A stretch of 64,000 nt of DNA from an uncultured Oscillospiraceae bacterium. GTDB lineage: Bacteria; Bacillota; Clostridia; Oscillospirales; Oscillospiraceae. The DNA is taken from contig CAKUHB010000002.1 of the NCBI GenBank assembly GCA_934655875.1, positions 1-64,000 on the forward strand. Reading direction: 5' to 3'. The notes under the pieces were generated by a model. It did not search any database. It worked only from the letters and a program-made list of their open reading frames with translations, and had not been told where the DNA came from. The position numbers and the translations under genes were made by a program. Below are positions 33,189 to 40,915 of this stretch, one piece after another (the first letter of the stretch is position 1; the number at the start of each line of letters is the position of its first letter).

Positions 33189-33220
33189 CAGAGGGGCGAT
33201 CCAACCGGATCGTCCCTCTG
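33189..33220 (+). terminator. terminator after the SLH protein gene
   Basis: Stem CAGAGGGGCGATCC/GGATCGTCCCTCTG, loop AACC; only a weak T-run follows. Confidence 0.75.
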
Positions 33221-33271
33221 TAATTCTAAAGAGAAGCTTCTCAGAATACTGCCGCCTGCTTGCTTTTTCTG

Positions 33272-33299
33272 TTGCATCGGCTGTTTTTTGTGATAAAAT
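33272..33299 (+). promoter_or_regulatory. pcp promoter
   Basis: TTGCAT (33272-33277), 16-bp spacer, TAAAAT (33294-33299). Confidence 0.6.
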
Positions 33300-33338
33300 A
33301 CCGACAGCCGCCCATATGCGGCGGAAGGAGAAACAGGC

Positions 33339-33962
33339 ATGAAAAAGATCCTTGTTACCGGCTTTGATCCGTTTGGCGGAGAGCGCGTCAATCCTGCATT
33401 TGAAGCGGTCCGGCTGCTGCCGGATACGATCGCGGGACTTCAGCTGGAAAAGCTGGAGCTTCCGACGGTGTTCGGAAAAGCAGGAGAGCGGCTGCTTGCC
33501 AAGATCGAACGTGTGCAGCCCGCGGCAGTCCTTTGCGTCGGACAGGCGGGCGGACGCGCGGCTATCACGCCGGAAAAGGTCGCGATCAACTATATGGACG
33601 GCCGTATTCCGGACAACGCGGGCCGACAGCCGCAGGACGAGCCGATCCGCCCGGATGGCCCGGATGCATATTTCACGACGCTGCCGGTGCGGCGTATGGC
33701 AGCGCGCATGCGAGCAGCCGGAATCCCGGCCGCGGTCTCCTATACAGCCGGGACATACGTCTGCAATTACCTCATGTATACGCTGCTGGACTGGATCGCG
33801 GGGAACTGCCCCGGTCTGCGCGGCGGCTTTGTGCATGTTCCGTATTCGATGGAGCAGGCCGCCTGTAAGCCCGCCGGGACGCCCGGCATGGAGCTGCATC
33901 AGATCGCGCGCGGGCTTGCCTGCGCGATCGAGACGATCGCAGAGGAACTGGACGGCGAATAA
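33339..33962 (+). CDS. pcp: pyroglutamyl-peptidase I
   Basis: 207 residues. Cytosolic cysteine peptidase that removes N-terminal pyroglutamate from peptides. The triad fits family C15: E79 (TPEKVAIN), C142 (GTYVCNYLMY) and H166 (GFVHVPY). The N-terminus KKILVTGFDPFGGE is typical. AAGGAG lies before the ATG. Monocistronic between its own promoter and the bidirectional terminator 33967-34012. Confidence 0.96.
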   Translation: MKKILVTGFDPFGGERVNPAFEAVRLLPDTIAGLQLEKLELPTVFGKAGERLLAKIERVQPAAVLCVGQAGGRAAITPEKVAINYMDGRIPDNAGRQPQDEPIRPDGPDAYFTTLPVRRMAARMRAAGIPAAVSYTAGTYVCNYLMYTLLDWIAGNCPGLRGGFVHVPYSMEQAACKPAGTPGMELHQIARGLACAIETIAEELDGE

Positions 33963-33966
33963 AAAA

Positions 33967-34012
33967 AGAGCTGGCGCAAAATGAGTTTCTTACATCATTT
34001 TGCGCCAGCTCT
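33967..34012. terminator. bidirectional terminator
   Basis: 18-bp stem beginning AGAGCTGGCGC and ending GCGCCAGCTCT, with A-run on the left and T-rich DNA on the right; lies between pcp and the convergent amidohydrolase. Confidence 0.92.
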
Positions 34013-34036
34013 GCTGATTATAGCTTTATAATAGTA

Positions 34037-34879
34037 TTATAGTCCAAGAAGCCGCTTGGCGTTGCCGCCAAGAATCTTGACCTTGTCTGTTTCGCTGATG
34101 GGCAGCTGCCGGATGTGCCGCAGATCCTTCTGCGGGTCGCCCCACGGGCAGTCCGTGCCGAATAAAATCCGATCCGCGCCGAAAGCACGCACCATGCCCA
34201 CGAAGGCTTCGTCACTGAGCAGGGCATTGTCCTTGCCGGAACCTTCCTCCCGCGGCGTCAGAGTGCCGAGACTGAATGAGGTATCGAGCAGGGCAGAGGT
34301 ATCCGCCAGAAGCTCCGGAACCTCGTCCCAGCACCGCCAGCCGCCCATATGCGCCAGCACGAGCGTGACAGGCCCGACCTGCCGCAGAGTATGGCGGGCT
34401 TTTTCCGGCGTGCAGTGCGTGCAGCCGGGGTAGCCGATGTCATAGCCTGCGTGCGTGACGACGATCAGGCCGAGCGCACCGGCACGCTCAAGGATCCGGA
34501 GGTATTTCGGGTCGTCGAGCGGCGTGTCCTGATAGGCCGGGTGAAGCTTGACCCCGCGCAGCCCCAGCGCCTTGATCCGATCCAGCTCCTGCCGCCAGTC
34601 CGGGCAGTCCGGATGGATGCAGCCGAAGGAGAACAGATTTGTGACGAACGCGTGAACGTTATGCGCGGCGGCGGTTTCGTTGATATGCGGAACCTGCTCC
34701 GGCTTTGTCGCGACCGGCAGAACGATGGAGCGGTCGACACCGGCCGCACGTTCTGCGCGCAGCAGACCGCCGGCAGTGCCGTCAGAAAACGGAGTGAGAT
34801 CACCCTGACGGCTCAGCTTTTCGACGACCGCTGCGGCGATCTGATCCGGAAAGGTATGTGTGTGAAAATCAATGATCAT
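34037..34879 (-). CDS. amidohydrolase family 2 protein
   Basis: 280 residues from the ATG at 34879; GAGG lies upstream. TIM-barrel metal-dependent hydrolase: the HTH metal pair is in IDFHTHTFPD near the start, KLHPAYQD and VVTHAGYD carry further ligands, and GTDCPWG near the C-terminus supplies the last aspartate. This subgroup (PF04909) includes decarboxylases and lactonases. The substrate is not predictable. It follows plsY by 28 bases on the same strand. Confidence 0.9.
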   Translation of the reverse strand: MIIDFHTHTFPDQIAAAVVEKLSRQGDLTPFSDGTAGGLLRAERAAGVDRSIVLPVATKPEQVPHINETAAAHNVHAFVTNLFSFGCIHPDCPDWRQELDRIKALGLRGVKLHPAYQDTPLDDPKYLRILERAGALGLIVVTHAGYDIGYPGCTHCTPEKARHTLRQVGPVTLVLAHMGGWRCWDEVPELLADTSALLDTSFSLGTLTPREEGSGKDNALLSDEAFVGMVRAFGADRILFGTDCPWGDPQKDLRHIRQLPISETDKVKILGGNAKRLLGL

Positions 34880-34907
34880 GCGAACCTCTGCTGTTTCAGG
34901 CGGATAT

Positions 34908-35558
34908 TTACTGACCGGGCGCGTTCTTGTGCCACTGGAATTTGGATTCCGTGCCGCGCAGCAGCCGTCCGATGTTGGTGCGATGCGCCCAGATGACAAG
35001 CGCGGCAATGCACACGGCGAGGACGATTACTGTCGGATGACCCCAGTAGAAAATGACGGCCGTAATGGGGAAGCTGACGGCCGCAGTGACGGAGCCGAGA
35101 GAAACATATCTTGTCGTCAGCCAGATGAGCAGGAACAGCCCCCAGCCGATCGCGGCGATCCGCCAGTCAAGCAGCAGAAGCAGCGTGCCGCTGCAAAGAA
35201 TGCCCTTGCCGCCGCGGAACGAATAGAATGCGGGAAAAATATGGCCGATGATGCAGAACAGGGCGGAGAAATATTCTCCCTCCAGCCGCAGACCGAGATA
35301 TTCTCCAAACACGATCGAGCCAAGCTTGACCGCAACGAACGCTTTGAGCATATCGACCAGAATGACGCAGATCGCGTATTTTCCGCCGTAGGTGCGGTAG
35401 AAGTTCGTCAGTCCGGCGTTATGGCTGCCGTGCTTACGCACATCATCCTTGAAAAAGAGAAACGAGGTGATGATCGCACCGTTGCAGCAGCCGGCCAGAT
35501 ACGAGCCCGCCGCGACGCAGATCATCAGCGCGATGGACGATAGAGTCAATGCTTGCAT
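34908..35558 (-). CDS. plsY: glycerol-3-phosphate acyltransferase PlsY
   Basis: 216 residues, about five membrane segments. Transfers acyl from acyl-phosphate to glycerol-3-phosphate, the first step of phospholipid synthesis. The motifs are HGSHNAGLTNFYRTYGG (motif 1) and FRGGKG (motif 2). GGGGGA precedes the ATG. Promoter TTGCAT/TAAAAT lies at 35588-35616. Acyl-phosphate supply (PlsX) is not encoded in this window. Confidence 0.93.
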   Translation of the reverse strand: MQALTLSSIALMICVAAGSYLAGCCNGAIITSFLFFKDDVRKHGSHNAGLTNFYRTYGGKYAICVILVDMLKAFVAVKLGSIVFGEYLGLRLEGEYFSALFCIIGHIFPAFYSFRGGKGILCSGTLLLLLDWRIAAIGWGLFLLIWLTTRYVSLGSVTAAVSFPITAVIFYWGHPTVIVLAVCIAALVIWAHRTNIGRLLRGTESKFQWHKNAPGQ

Positions 35559-35587
35559 AATAATCCCCCAAATATGCGAATATGAGT

Positions 35588-35616
35588 ATTTTACAGAAAG
35601 TCCTGCACGGATGCAA
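35588..35616 (-). promoter_or_regulatory. plsY promoter
   Basis: Minus-strand TTGCAT (35611-35616), 17-bp spacer, TAAAAT (35588-35593). Confidence 0.6.
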
Positions 35617-35773
35617 GCGAAAAATCTGGTTTCCGGGCAGGATCGGGAAACTGTACAAAATAGAGCAGGTTCCTGCGTCCATATCGTGGAATGTGCCGGG
35701 GTGCGGAATGGCAGAGGACTGAGACTGTCAAAAAACTACGAAAAACAGCAGGATGACAGAGCAGCAGGGGAAG

Positions 35774-35882
35774 CGCGAAGGGGCCAAAGAGCCCCCTTCG
35801 CGTTCAATTAACCAGTTTTTCGAACTTTGGAGAAGTTCGAAAAACTGTTACAGAGGGGCGAAAATGCTTTTTCGCTCCTCTG
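35774..35882. repeat. three hairpins in tandem
   Basis: The gene-free stretch 35617-35884 holds three strong stem-loops in a row: CGCGAAGGGG/CCCCTTCGCG (35774-35802), a perfect 15-bp stem CAGTTTTTCGAACTT/AAGTTCGAAAAACTG (35813-35847), and CAGAGGGGCGAAAA/TTTTCGCTCCTCTG (35851-35882, one G-T pair). The last stops 2 bases before the -35 of the next gene. They could be terminators or a small repeat element; nothing else is seen in the stretch. Confidence 0.75.
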
Positions 35883-35884
35883 GA

Positions 35885-35913
35885 TTGCACTTTTCCGCAG
35901 AACGTGGTATGAT
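35885..35913 (+). promoter_or_regulatory. promoter of the VTT/GNAT pair
   Basis: TTGCAC (35885-35890), 17-bp spacer, TATGAT (35908-35913). Confidence 0.7.
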
Positions 35914-35941
35914 AAAGCGAATTTCAATCCGGAGAGAAGTT

Positions 35942-36667
35942 ATGAAAAAGGAAAAACTCCTTCGCACGGGCATTACGGTGGTTTTTATCCTGCTGGCCGT
36001 GCTTCTTGTATATCTGGTCGTCCGGCAGACCATGCCGGACATCATTCCGCTCCTGCAATCCGGCGATGAGACTGCGCTGGAAGCGTATCTGAGCCGTGAT
36101 ATGTCGTTCAGCGGCATTCTTTACATGGCGCTTTTGCAGATGGTGCAGGTCTGGTCGATCGTCATTTCCGGCGTGATCGTCAACGTGGCGGCAGGCGTTG
36201 TGTATGGCGTCTGGCGCGCGTTCGCGATTTGCCTGCTGTCGTCCTCCCTGGCGCACGGCATCAGCTTTACGCTCTATCAGCGGCTCGGCAAATATCTCGA
36301 TAAGCTCCTGCCGGAGTCTGCCGGCTCTGCAAAGCTGGCGCTCATCGCCAAGTCAGAGCATCCGGCCTATATGGTCGTGACGCTTTGCTTTATCCCGCTG
36401 ATCCCGAACGGCGTCATTCCGATCGCGGCCAGCCGCTCGAAGCTGAAGCCGTGGGAGTTTACGCTTGCCATGTTCTGCGGCAGCGCGTTCAGTACATTTG
36501 TCTACTGCTGGCTCGGCAGCAACATCCTGCACGGCGACTGGGCCGGCTCTGCGGCGCTGATCGTCCTGATGCTGGCCGTTGCGTTTTTTATGTGGAAATT
36601 CCAGAAGCAGATCCTTGCTTTTGTTACAAAACATATACCGAAAGGGGACAGGCACCATGTTTCGTAA
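35942..36667 (+). CDS. TVP38/TMEM64 (VTT domain) membrane protein
   Basis: 241 residues from the ATG at 35942 (GGAGAGAAG upstream). Five or six membrane segments. The central VTT/SNARE-associated region has the typical FIPLIPNGVIPIAAS re-entrant-like motif and an NVAAGVVYG turn. Relatives (DedA/VTT superfamily) are lipid or ion transporters or scramblases. It overlaps the GNAT gene by 11 bases, so the two are translated together. Substrate unknown. Confidence 0.9.
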   Translation: MKKEKLLRTGITVVFILLAVLLVYLVVRQTMPDIIPLLQSGDETALEAYLSRDMSFSGILYMALLQMVQVWSIVISGVIVNVAAGVVYGVWRAFAICLLSSSLAHGISFTLYQRLGKYLDKLLPESAGSAKLALIAKSEHPAYMVVTLCFIPLIPNGVIPIAASRSKLKPWEFTLAMFCGSAFSTFVYCWLGSNILHGDWAGSAALIVLMLAVAFFMWKFQKQILAFVTKHIPKGDRHHVS

Positions 36668-37175
36668 GGCTTCTGCGCACGACCTTGACGCGGTCGTGTC
36701 GATCTATGATAAAATCCACGCCCGGGAGGACGCCGGGCTGACCACGATCGGCTGGATCACCGGCGTGTATCCCATCCGGCAGGACGCGCAGGAAGCGCTT
36801 GCGCGGGATGATCTGTATGTCTGCGAGCAGGATGGACGCGTCGTGGCGTCCGGCATTATCAACCAGCGGCAGGTGGACGTCTATGCGGACGGAAACTGGC
36901 TGTTTTCCGCGCCGGATGACAAGGTCATGGTCCTGCACACGCTGACCGTCGACCCGGACTGCAGCGGCCGCGGCATTGGCCGCGCGTTCGCGCAGTTTTA
37001 TGAGCAGCTTGCGAGGGACGCGGGCTGCGCGGTTCTGCGCATCGATACCAACGAGCGCAATACCGCCGCGCGGCATCTGTATGCCAGCCTTGGCTACCGC
37101 GAAGCGGATATTGTGACCTGCGATTTCAACCGCATTCCCGCGATCCATCTTGTGCTGCTGGAAAAGAAACTTTAA
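36657..37175 (+). CDS. GNAT family N-acetyltransferase
   Basis: 172 residues from the ATG at 36657, which lies inside the end of the VTT gene (AAAGGGGACAGG upstream). The acetyl-CoA loop appears as VDPDCSGRGIGRAF (about 100-113), followed by IDTNERNTAARHLYASLGY, a common end of the fold. Acceptor substrate unknown. Next gene 32 bases downstream. Confidence 0.9.
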   Translation: MFRKASAHDLDAVVSIYDKIHAREDAGLTTIGWITGVYPIRQDAQEALARDDLYVCEQDGRVVASGIINQRQVDVYADGNWLFSAPDDKVMVLHTLTVDPDCSGRGIGRAFAQFYEQLARDAGCAVLRIDTNERNTAARHLYASLGYREADIVTCDFNRIPAIHLVLLEKKL

Positions 37176-37207
37176 GTTGACATAATCTAAAACGGGAGGG
37201 CTGGCAT

Positions 37208-38077
37208 ATGGCAAGACCTGTTTGGACGGCGCAGTGTACCGGAAAAAAGCTGATCGGCGAGCTGTGCCCGATCCGCCGCCGCGAGAGCCATAAGGGCGAC
37301 TACGGCAAAGTCCTGCTGCTCTGCGGTTCCGAAGGGCTGACGGGCGCGGCGCGCCTCGCGGCGAAGGCCGCCCTGCGGACGGGCAGCGGACTGGTCTATT
37401 TGGGCGTACCGGAGAAGATCTATCCGATCATCGCCGCCGGAGCCGGAAGCGAGATCGTCTTCCCGCTGCCGTGCGACAGCGCGGGACGCCTCTGCATGGC
37501 GGCGCTGCCCGCGATCGAGCAGCGGCTTGCCGGGATGGACGCCGTGCTGCTCGGCCCGGGACTCGGGCGCTCCGAAGCGCTGACGCAGCTGGTGTGGGCC
37601 GTTCTCGGTCTGTGCCGCGTGCCGCTGGTTCTGGACGCGGACGGCATAAACGCCATCGCCGGGCATATAGATAATCTGCGCGGATGTGCCTGTCCCGTGA
37701 TCCTGACGCCGCACGACGGCGAGTTCGCGCGGATGGGCGGCGATCTGAAAGCGGGGGACCGCACGTGCTGCGCCATGCAGATGGCGCGGCGCACGCAGGC
37801 GATCCTTCTGCGCAAGGGTAGCCGGACGATCATTACGGATGGGCTTAATACTTATGTAAACCATACAGGGAATCCCGGCATGGCGACCGGCGGCAGCGGA
37901 GACGTGCTGGCCGGTATGATCGTGTCGCTTCTCGGTCAGCATATCATGCCGCTCGAAGCCGCAGCTGCTGCCGCGTATCTGCACGGCGCAGCCGGCGATC
38001 TGGCGGCAAAGACGCTGGGGGAGTATGGTATGGTGCCGGAGGATCTGCTGCTGCAAATTCCGCGACTTTTGCCGTAA
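37208..38077 (+). CDS. nnrD: ADP-dependent NAD(P)H-hydrate dehydratase
   Basis: 289 residues. Repairs hydrated NADH/NADPH (NADHX) using ADP or ATP. The ribokinase-like fold shows KGDYGKVLLLCGSEGLTGAA at the start, LDADGIN, LTPHDGEF and the conserved NPGMATGGSGDVLAG near 220-234. The NnrE epimerase half, fused in E. coli, is absent and not adjacent. GGGAGG lies before the ATG. Confidence 0.94.
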   Translation: MARPVWTAQCTGKKLIGELCPIRRRESHKGDYGKVLLLCGSEGLTGAARLAAKAALRTGSGLVYLGVPEKIYPIIAAGAGSEIVFPLPCDSAGRLCMAALPAIEQRLAGMDAVLLGPGLGRSEALTQLVWAVLGLCRVPLVLDADGINAIAGHIDNLRGCACPVILTPHDGEFARMGGDLKAGDRTCCAMQMARRTQAILLRKGSRTIITDGLNTYVNHTGNPGMATGGSGDVLAGMIVSLLGQHIMPLEAAAAAAYLHGAAGDLAAKTLGEYGMVPEDLLLQIPRLLP

Positions 38078-38086
38078 GGGTGATCT

Positions 38087-38656
38087 GTGTTGCGAAAAAA
38101 ACTGGCGCTTCTTCTCTGCTGTATCCCTGTTTTCCTGTCCGGCTGCGCGGCGGCGGAGCCGGAGCAGACGCCGCTCCAATTCCGGACGGCGCTTTTGCAG
38201 GCAGGCGGCTGCTCATTCACCGCAGATGTGACCGCCGACTATGGCGAGAGCGTTGCCGCATTCACGCTGGACTGCACCTTCACGCCCGACACCGGCGCGT
38301 CTTTGACCGTGACGGCCCCGGAGAGCATCGCCGGGATCACGGCCAGAGCCGAACAGAGCACGGCCTACGTGACCTTTGACGATACCCAGATCGGCTTTGC
38401 GCCGCTTGCGGATGGAATGCTTGCGCCGCTTGCTGCGCCGTATGTGCTGGGGCAGTGCTGGGCAGGCGAGTATATCGACGCTACCGGCACGGAGGACGGC
38501 TGCCTGCGCACGACCTACCGCATGGGCTATGATGAACAGGAGCTGGTCGTCGACACCTGGTTTTCCTGCGAGCCGCTCGCACCGGTACGCGCGGAGATCA
38601 GCTTCGAGGGGCGGATGCTTCTTTCGGTTTCCATTTCAAATTTTGCGCTGCAATAG
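38087..38656 (+). CDS. putative lipoprotein
   Basis: 189 residues from a TTG at 38087. Signal peptide with lipobox LSGC near residues 18-21, so it is predicted to be lipidated at Cys and exposed on the membrane. The rest is beta-rich with no recognised domain. Between nnrD (9 bases) and alr (16 bases), so one operon. In related bacteria small lipoproteins often sit between nnrD and alr (general impression). Function unknown. Confidence 0.8.
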   Translation: MLRKKLALLLCCIPVFLSGCAAAEPEQTPLQFRTALLQAGGCSFTADVTADYGESVAAFTLDCTFTPDTGASLTVTAPESIAGITARAEQSTAYVTFDDTQIGFAPLADGMLAPLAAPYVLGQCWAGEYIDATGTEDGCLRTTYRMGYDEQELVVDTWFSCEPLAPVRAEISFEGRMLLSVSISNFALQ

Positions 38657-38672
38657 ACAGAAGGAATGATAC

Positions 38673-39851
38673 ATGAAGACACTCAAAAGAACGTGGGCGG
38701 ATATTTCGCTCGATGATCTGGAATACAACTACCATTCGATCCGCGCGCGCCTGCCGTCCGGCACACGGTTTCTCGGCGTCATGAAGGCGGACGCCTATGG
38801 CCACGGCGCTGTCCCGGTCAGCCGCGCGCTGGCGGATCTGGGCGCGGAATATCTGGCGGTCTCCAATCTGGAGGAAGCCGTGCAGCTGCGCCGCGGTGAG
38901 ATCCGCCTGCCAATTCTGATCCTCGGCTATACGCCGCCGGAGTACGCGGAGAATATGATCTTCCTCGACATCACGCAGGAGGTGCATTCGCTCGAATACG
39001 CCAACGAGCTGAACGCGGCGCTGGCCGGGACGAATTATATTCTGAACGTCCACCTGAAGCTGGACACCGGCATGACGCGCATCGGCTTTTTCGCGTATGA
39101 TAACGAGCAGACGCTGGATGAGCTGAAGCAGGTCGCGGCGCTGCCGCATCTGCGCATTGAGGGCGTGTTCATGCATTTCTGCGTAGCCGACAGCACCGCC
39201 GAGGAGGATGTGGCGTTTACCCGCCTACAGTTCCGGCGGTTTACCGACATGCTTTCCGCCATGGAGGGCGCCGGGATCCGGCCGGAGATCCGCCACTGCT
39301 GCAATTCCGGCGCAACGATCCTGTATCCCGAATACGCGCTTGACATGGTGCGTCCGGGCATCATCACCTACGGCAATGCCCCGTCCGAGGAACTGGAGGG
39401 CGCGATCAGCCTGCGGCCCATGATGTCGCTCCACTCCATGATCGCGCAGGTACGCACCGTCCCGGCTGGGACGGATATCAGCTATGGCCGCCTGTACCGG
39501 ACGAAGGAGCCGACGCGCGTCGCCGTCCTGCCGATCGGCTACGCCGATGGTCTGAGCCGTCTTTTGACCGGCAAGGCCAGCTTTTATCTGCGCGGCACGA
39601 TGGTGCCGGTCATCGGGCGTATCTGCATGGATATGTGCATGCTCGACGTCTCCGCTGTCCCGGACGCAAAGCCCGGCGATACCGTCACGATCTTCGGCTA
39701 TGACGAGGACGGCACGCTCGTGCCGTGCGAGCGTCTTGCACGCGCGCAGGGAACGATCAATTATGAGCTTCTGTGCCAGATCAGCAAGCGTATTCCGCGC
39801 ATCTGTCACCGCGGCGATAAAACCGAGCAGATCCTGCAATACATCGTCTGA
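38673..39851 (+). CDS. alr: alanine racemase
   Basis: 392 residues. Interconverts L- and D-alanine for peptidoglycan. PLP lysine K38 is in the signature VMKADAYGHG; the second catalytic base Y271 is in ISYGRLYRT. GAAGGA precedes the ATG. It ends 143 bases before the MazF-type toxin gene, matching the alr-ndoAI-ndoA order of Bacilli except that the antitoxin gene is missing. Confidence 0.97.
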   Translation: MKTLKRTWADISLDDLEYNYHSIRARLPSGTRFLGVMKADAYGHGAVPVSRALADLGAEYLAVSNLEEAVQLRRGEIRLPILILGYTPPEYAENMIFLDITQEVHSLEYANELNAALAGTNYILNVHLKLDTGMTRIGFFAYDNEQTLDELKQVAALPHLRIEGVFMHFCVADSTAEEDVAFTRLQFRRFTDMLSAMEGAGIRPEIRHCCNSGATILYPEYALDMVRPGIITYGNAPSEELEGAISLRPMMSLHSMIAQVRTVPAGTDISYGRLYRTKEPTRVAVLPIGYADGLSRLLTGKASFYLRGTMVPVIGRICMDMCMLDVSAVPDAKPGDTVTIFGYDEDGTLVPCERLARAQGTINYELLCQISKRIPRICHRGDKTEQILQYIV

Positions 39852-39994
39852 ACACGCCATTTTTCGTGCCCGCCTGCATAGAATGGCATGGGAGCATCTG
39901 GGCTGAATTTGTGTGTTTATTTTTGGCTTCTGCGTGGGAGAATAGAACCAGCGGCGTGAAAACGCACGTACTTTTTCCGCGGAGTGTGAAGCAA

Positions 39995-40351
39995 ATGGAT
40001 ACGAACGTGAAACGAGGCGACATCTTCTATGCCGACCTCAGCCCTGTTGTAGGCAGCGAGCAGGGCGGCTGCCGGCCTGTGCTCATTGTCCAGAACGATA
40101 CCGGCAACCGGCATTCGCCGACCGTGATCGCCGCTGCCATCACCAGCCAGACCGGCAAGGCGCGCCTGCCGACGCATATCGCGCTGACAGGGCATGACGT
40201 CGGGCTGAGCAAGGATTCCGTTATCCTGCTGGAGCAGATCCGCACCATTGACAAGCGCCGCCTGCGTGAGCATACCGGCCACGCGGACCGCAGCGTCATG
40301 GATCAGGTCGATTCAGCGCTGGCTGTCAGCTTCGGCCTACAGGGCTTTTGA
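39995..40351 (+). CDS. ndoA: PemK/MazF family toxin (EndoA type)
   Basis: 118 residues from the ATG at 39995 (GGAG 10 bases upstream). Sequence-specific mRNA endonuclease fold: VKRGDIFYADLSPVVGSEQGG, RPVLIVQND, and the S-x-T-like end KDSVILLEQIRTIDK. It resembles B. subtilis EndoA closely in layout. The 143-base gap to alr is too short for a normal 90-residue antitoxin and no plausible one is seen in any frame there, so it appears as an orphan. A strong terminator follows at 40371-40408. Confidence 0.93.
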   Translation: MDTNVKRGDIFYADLSPVVGSEQGGCRPVLIVQNDTGNRHSPTVIAAAITSQTGKARLPTHIALTGHDVGLSKDSVILLEQIRTIDKRRLREHTGHADRSVMDQVDSALAVSFGLQGF

Positions 40352-40370
40352 GAAGCAGCTGTCATAAGCA

Positions 40371-40408
40371 AAACGCTCTCCGCATACAGTGTGCGGGGGG
40401 CGTTTTTT
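40371..40408 (+). terminator. terminator after ndoA, overlapping next gene's ribosome binding site
   Basis: 14-bp stem AAACGCTCTCCGCA/TGCGGGGGGCGTTT with loop TACAGTG and a TTTTTT run at 40403-40408. The 3' arm holds the GGGGGG that serves the next gene, whose ATG begins at 40409, directly after the T-run. Confidence 0.9.
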
Positions 40409-40852
40409 ATGAAGTATGAAATTGAAGCAGTCAGCTCCGGTTCGCTCACGGCCACGCGCGACGGCCTGTACTGGGACATTTCTGCGCAGTGCAGCCGCGA
40501 CTGGGACTATCCCATCCGCCTGCTTGCCAAGACGGAGAACGGAACGGTCACGCTCGGCGTGCCGCAGCCGGAGGACGGCGCGCTGCGTCTGCGGACGCGG
40601 ATCTCCGACCGCAGCTGCCATTTTACAGACCAGACCCGCATCACGACCGACCAGCAGCCGGAGCAGGAGCCGGAATTGGAACCGGAGCCGCAGCAGCTGG
40701 CAGAGCCGGAGCTGCTGCCCTTTGAGCCGGAGAAGCCGTTCGACCGCATTTCCGAATTTTCGGTCATGGACGTCATCGAGCAGGACGGAAAGCTCTACTG
40801 GAAAGCCCCGGCCAATCCGCCGGAGTCCGAATCGCAGCTGATATCCGAGTGA
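40409..40852 (+). CDS. hypothetical acidic protein
   Basis: 147 residues from the ATG at 40409 (a GTG at 40391 inside the terminator is an alternative). An N-terminal beta-rich part (about 1-75, KYEIEAVSSGSLTATRDGLYWD) is followed by a Glu/Pro/Gln-rich linker (about 80-105) and a short C-terminal part. Not recognised. The start lies immediately after the T-run of the ndoA terminator, so translation depends on transcripts reading through. Ends at a perfect palindromic terminator. Confidence 0.65.
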   Translation: MKYEIEAVSSGSLTATRDGLYWDISAQCSRDWDYPIRLLAKTENGTVTLGVPQPEDGALRLRTRISDRSCHFTDQTRITTDQQPEQEPELEPEPQQLAEPELLPFEPEKPFDRISEFSVMDVIEQDGKLYWKAPANPPESESQLISE

Positions 40853-40865
40853 ATGACCGCAAAAA

Positions 40866-40899
40866 GAACTCCCCATCCGGCATGCCGGATGGGGAGTTC
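40866..40899. terminator. bidirectional terminator, perfect palindrome
   Basis: 34-base loopless palindrome with half GAACTCCCCATCCGGCA, preceded by AAAAA; lies between convergent genes. Confidence 0.88.
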
Positions 40900-40915
40900 G
40901 ATGTTTGCTCTGCAC

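Noticed and set aside
29537..33391. 1284-codon open frame on the minus strand opposite the SLH protein gene
   Set aside because: It mirrors a gene with a signal peptide, domains and ribosome binding site; the antisense frame has no start signal or family pattern and reflects the high GC third positions.
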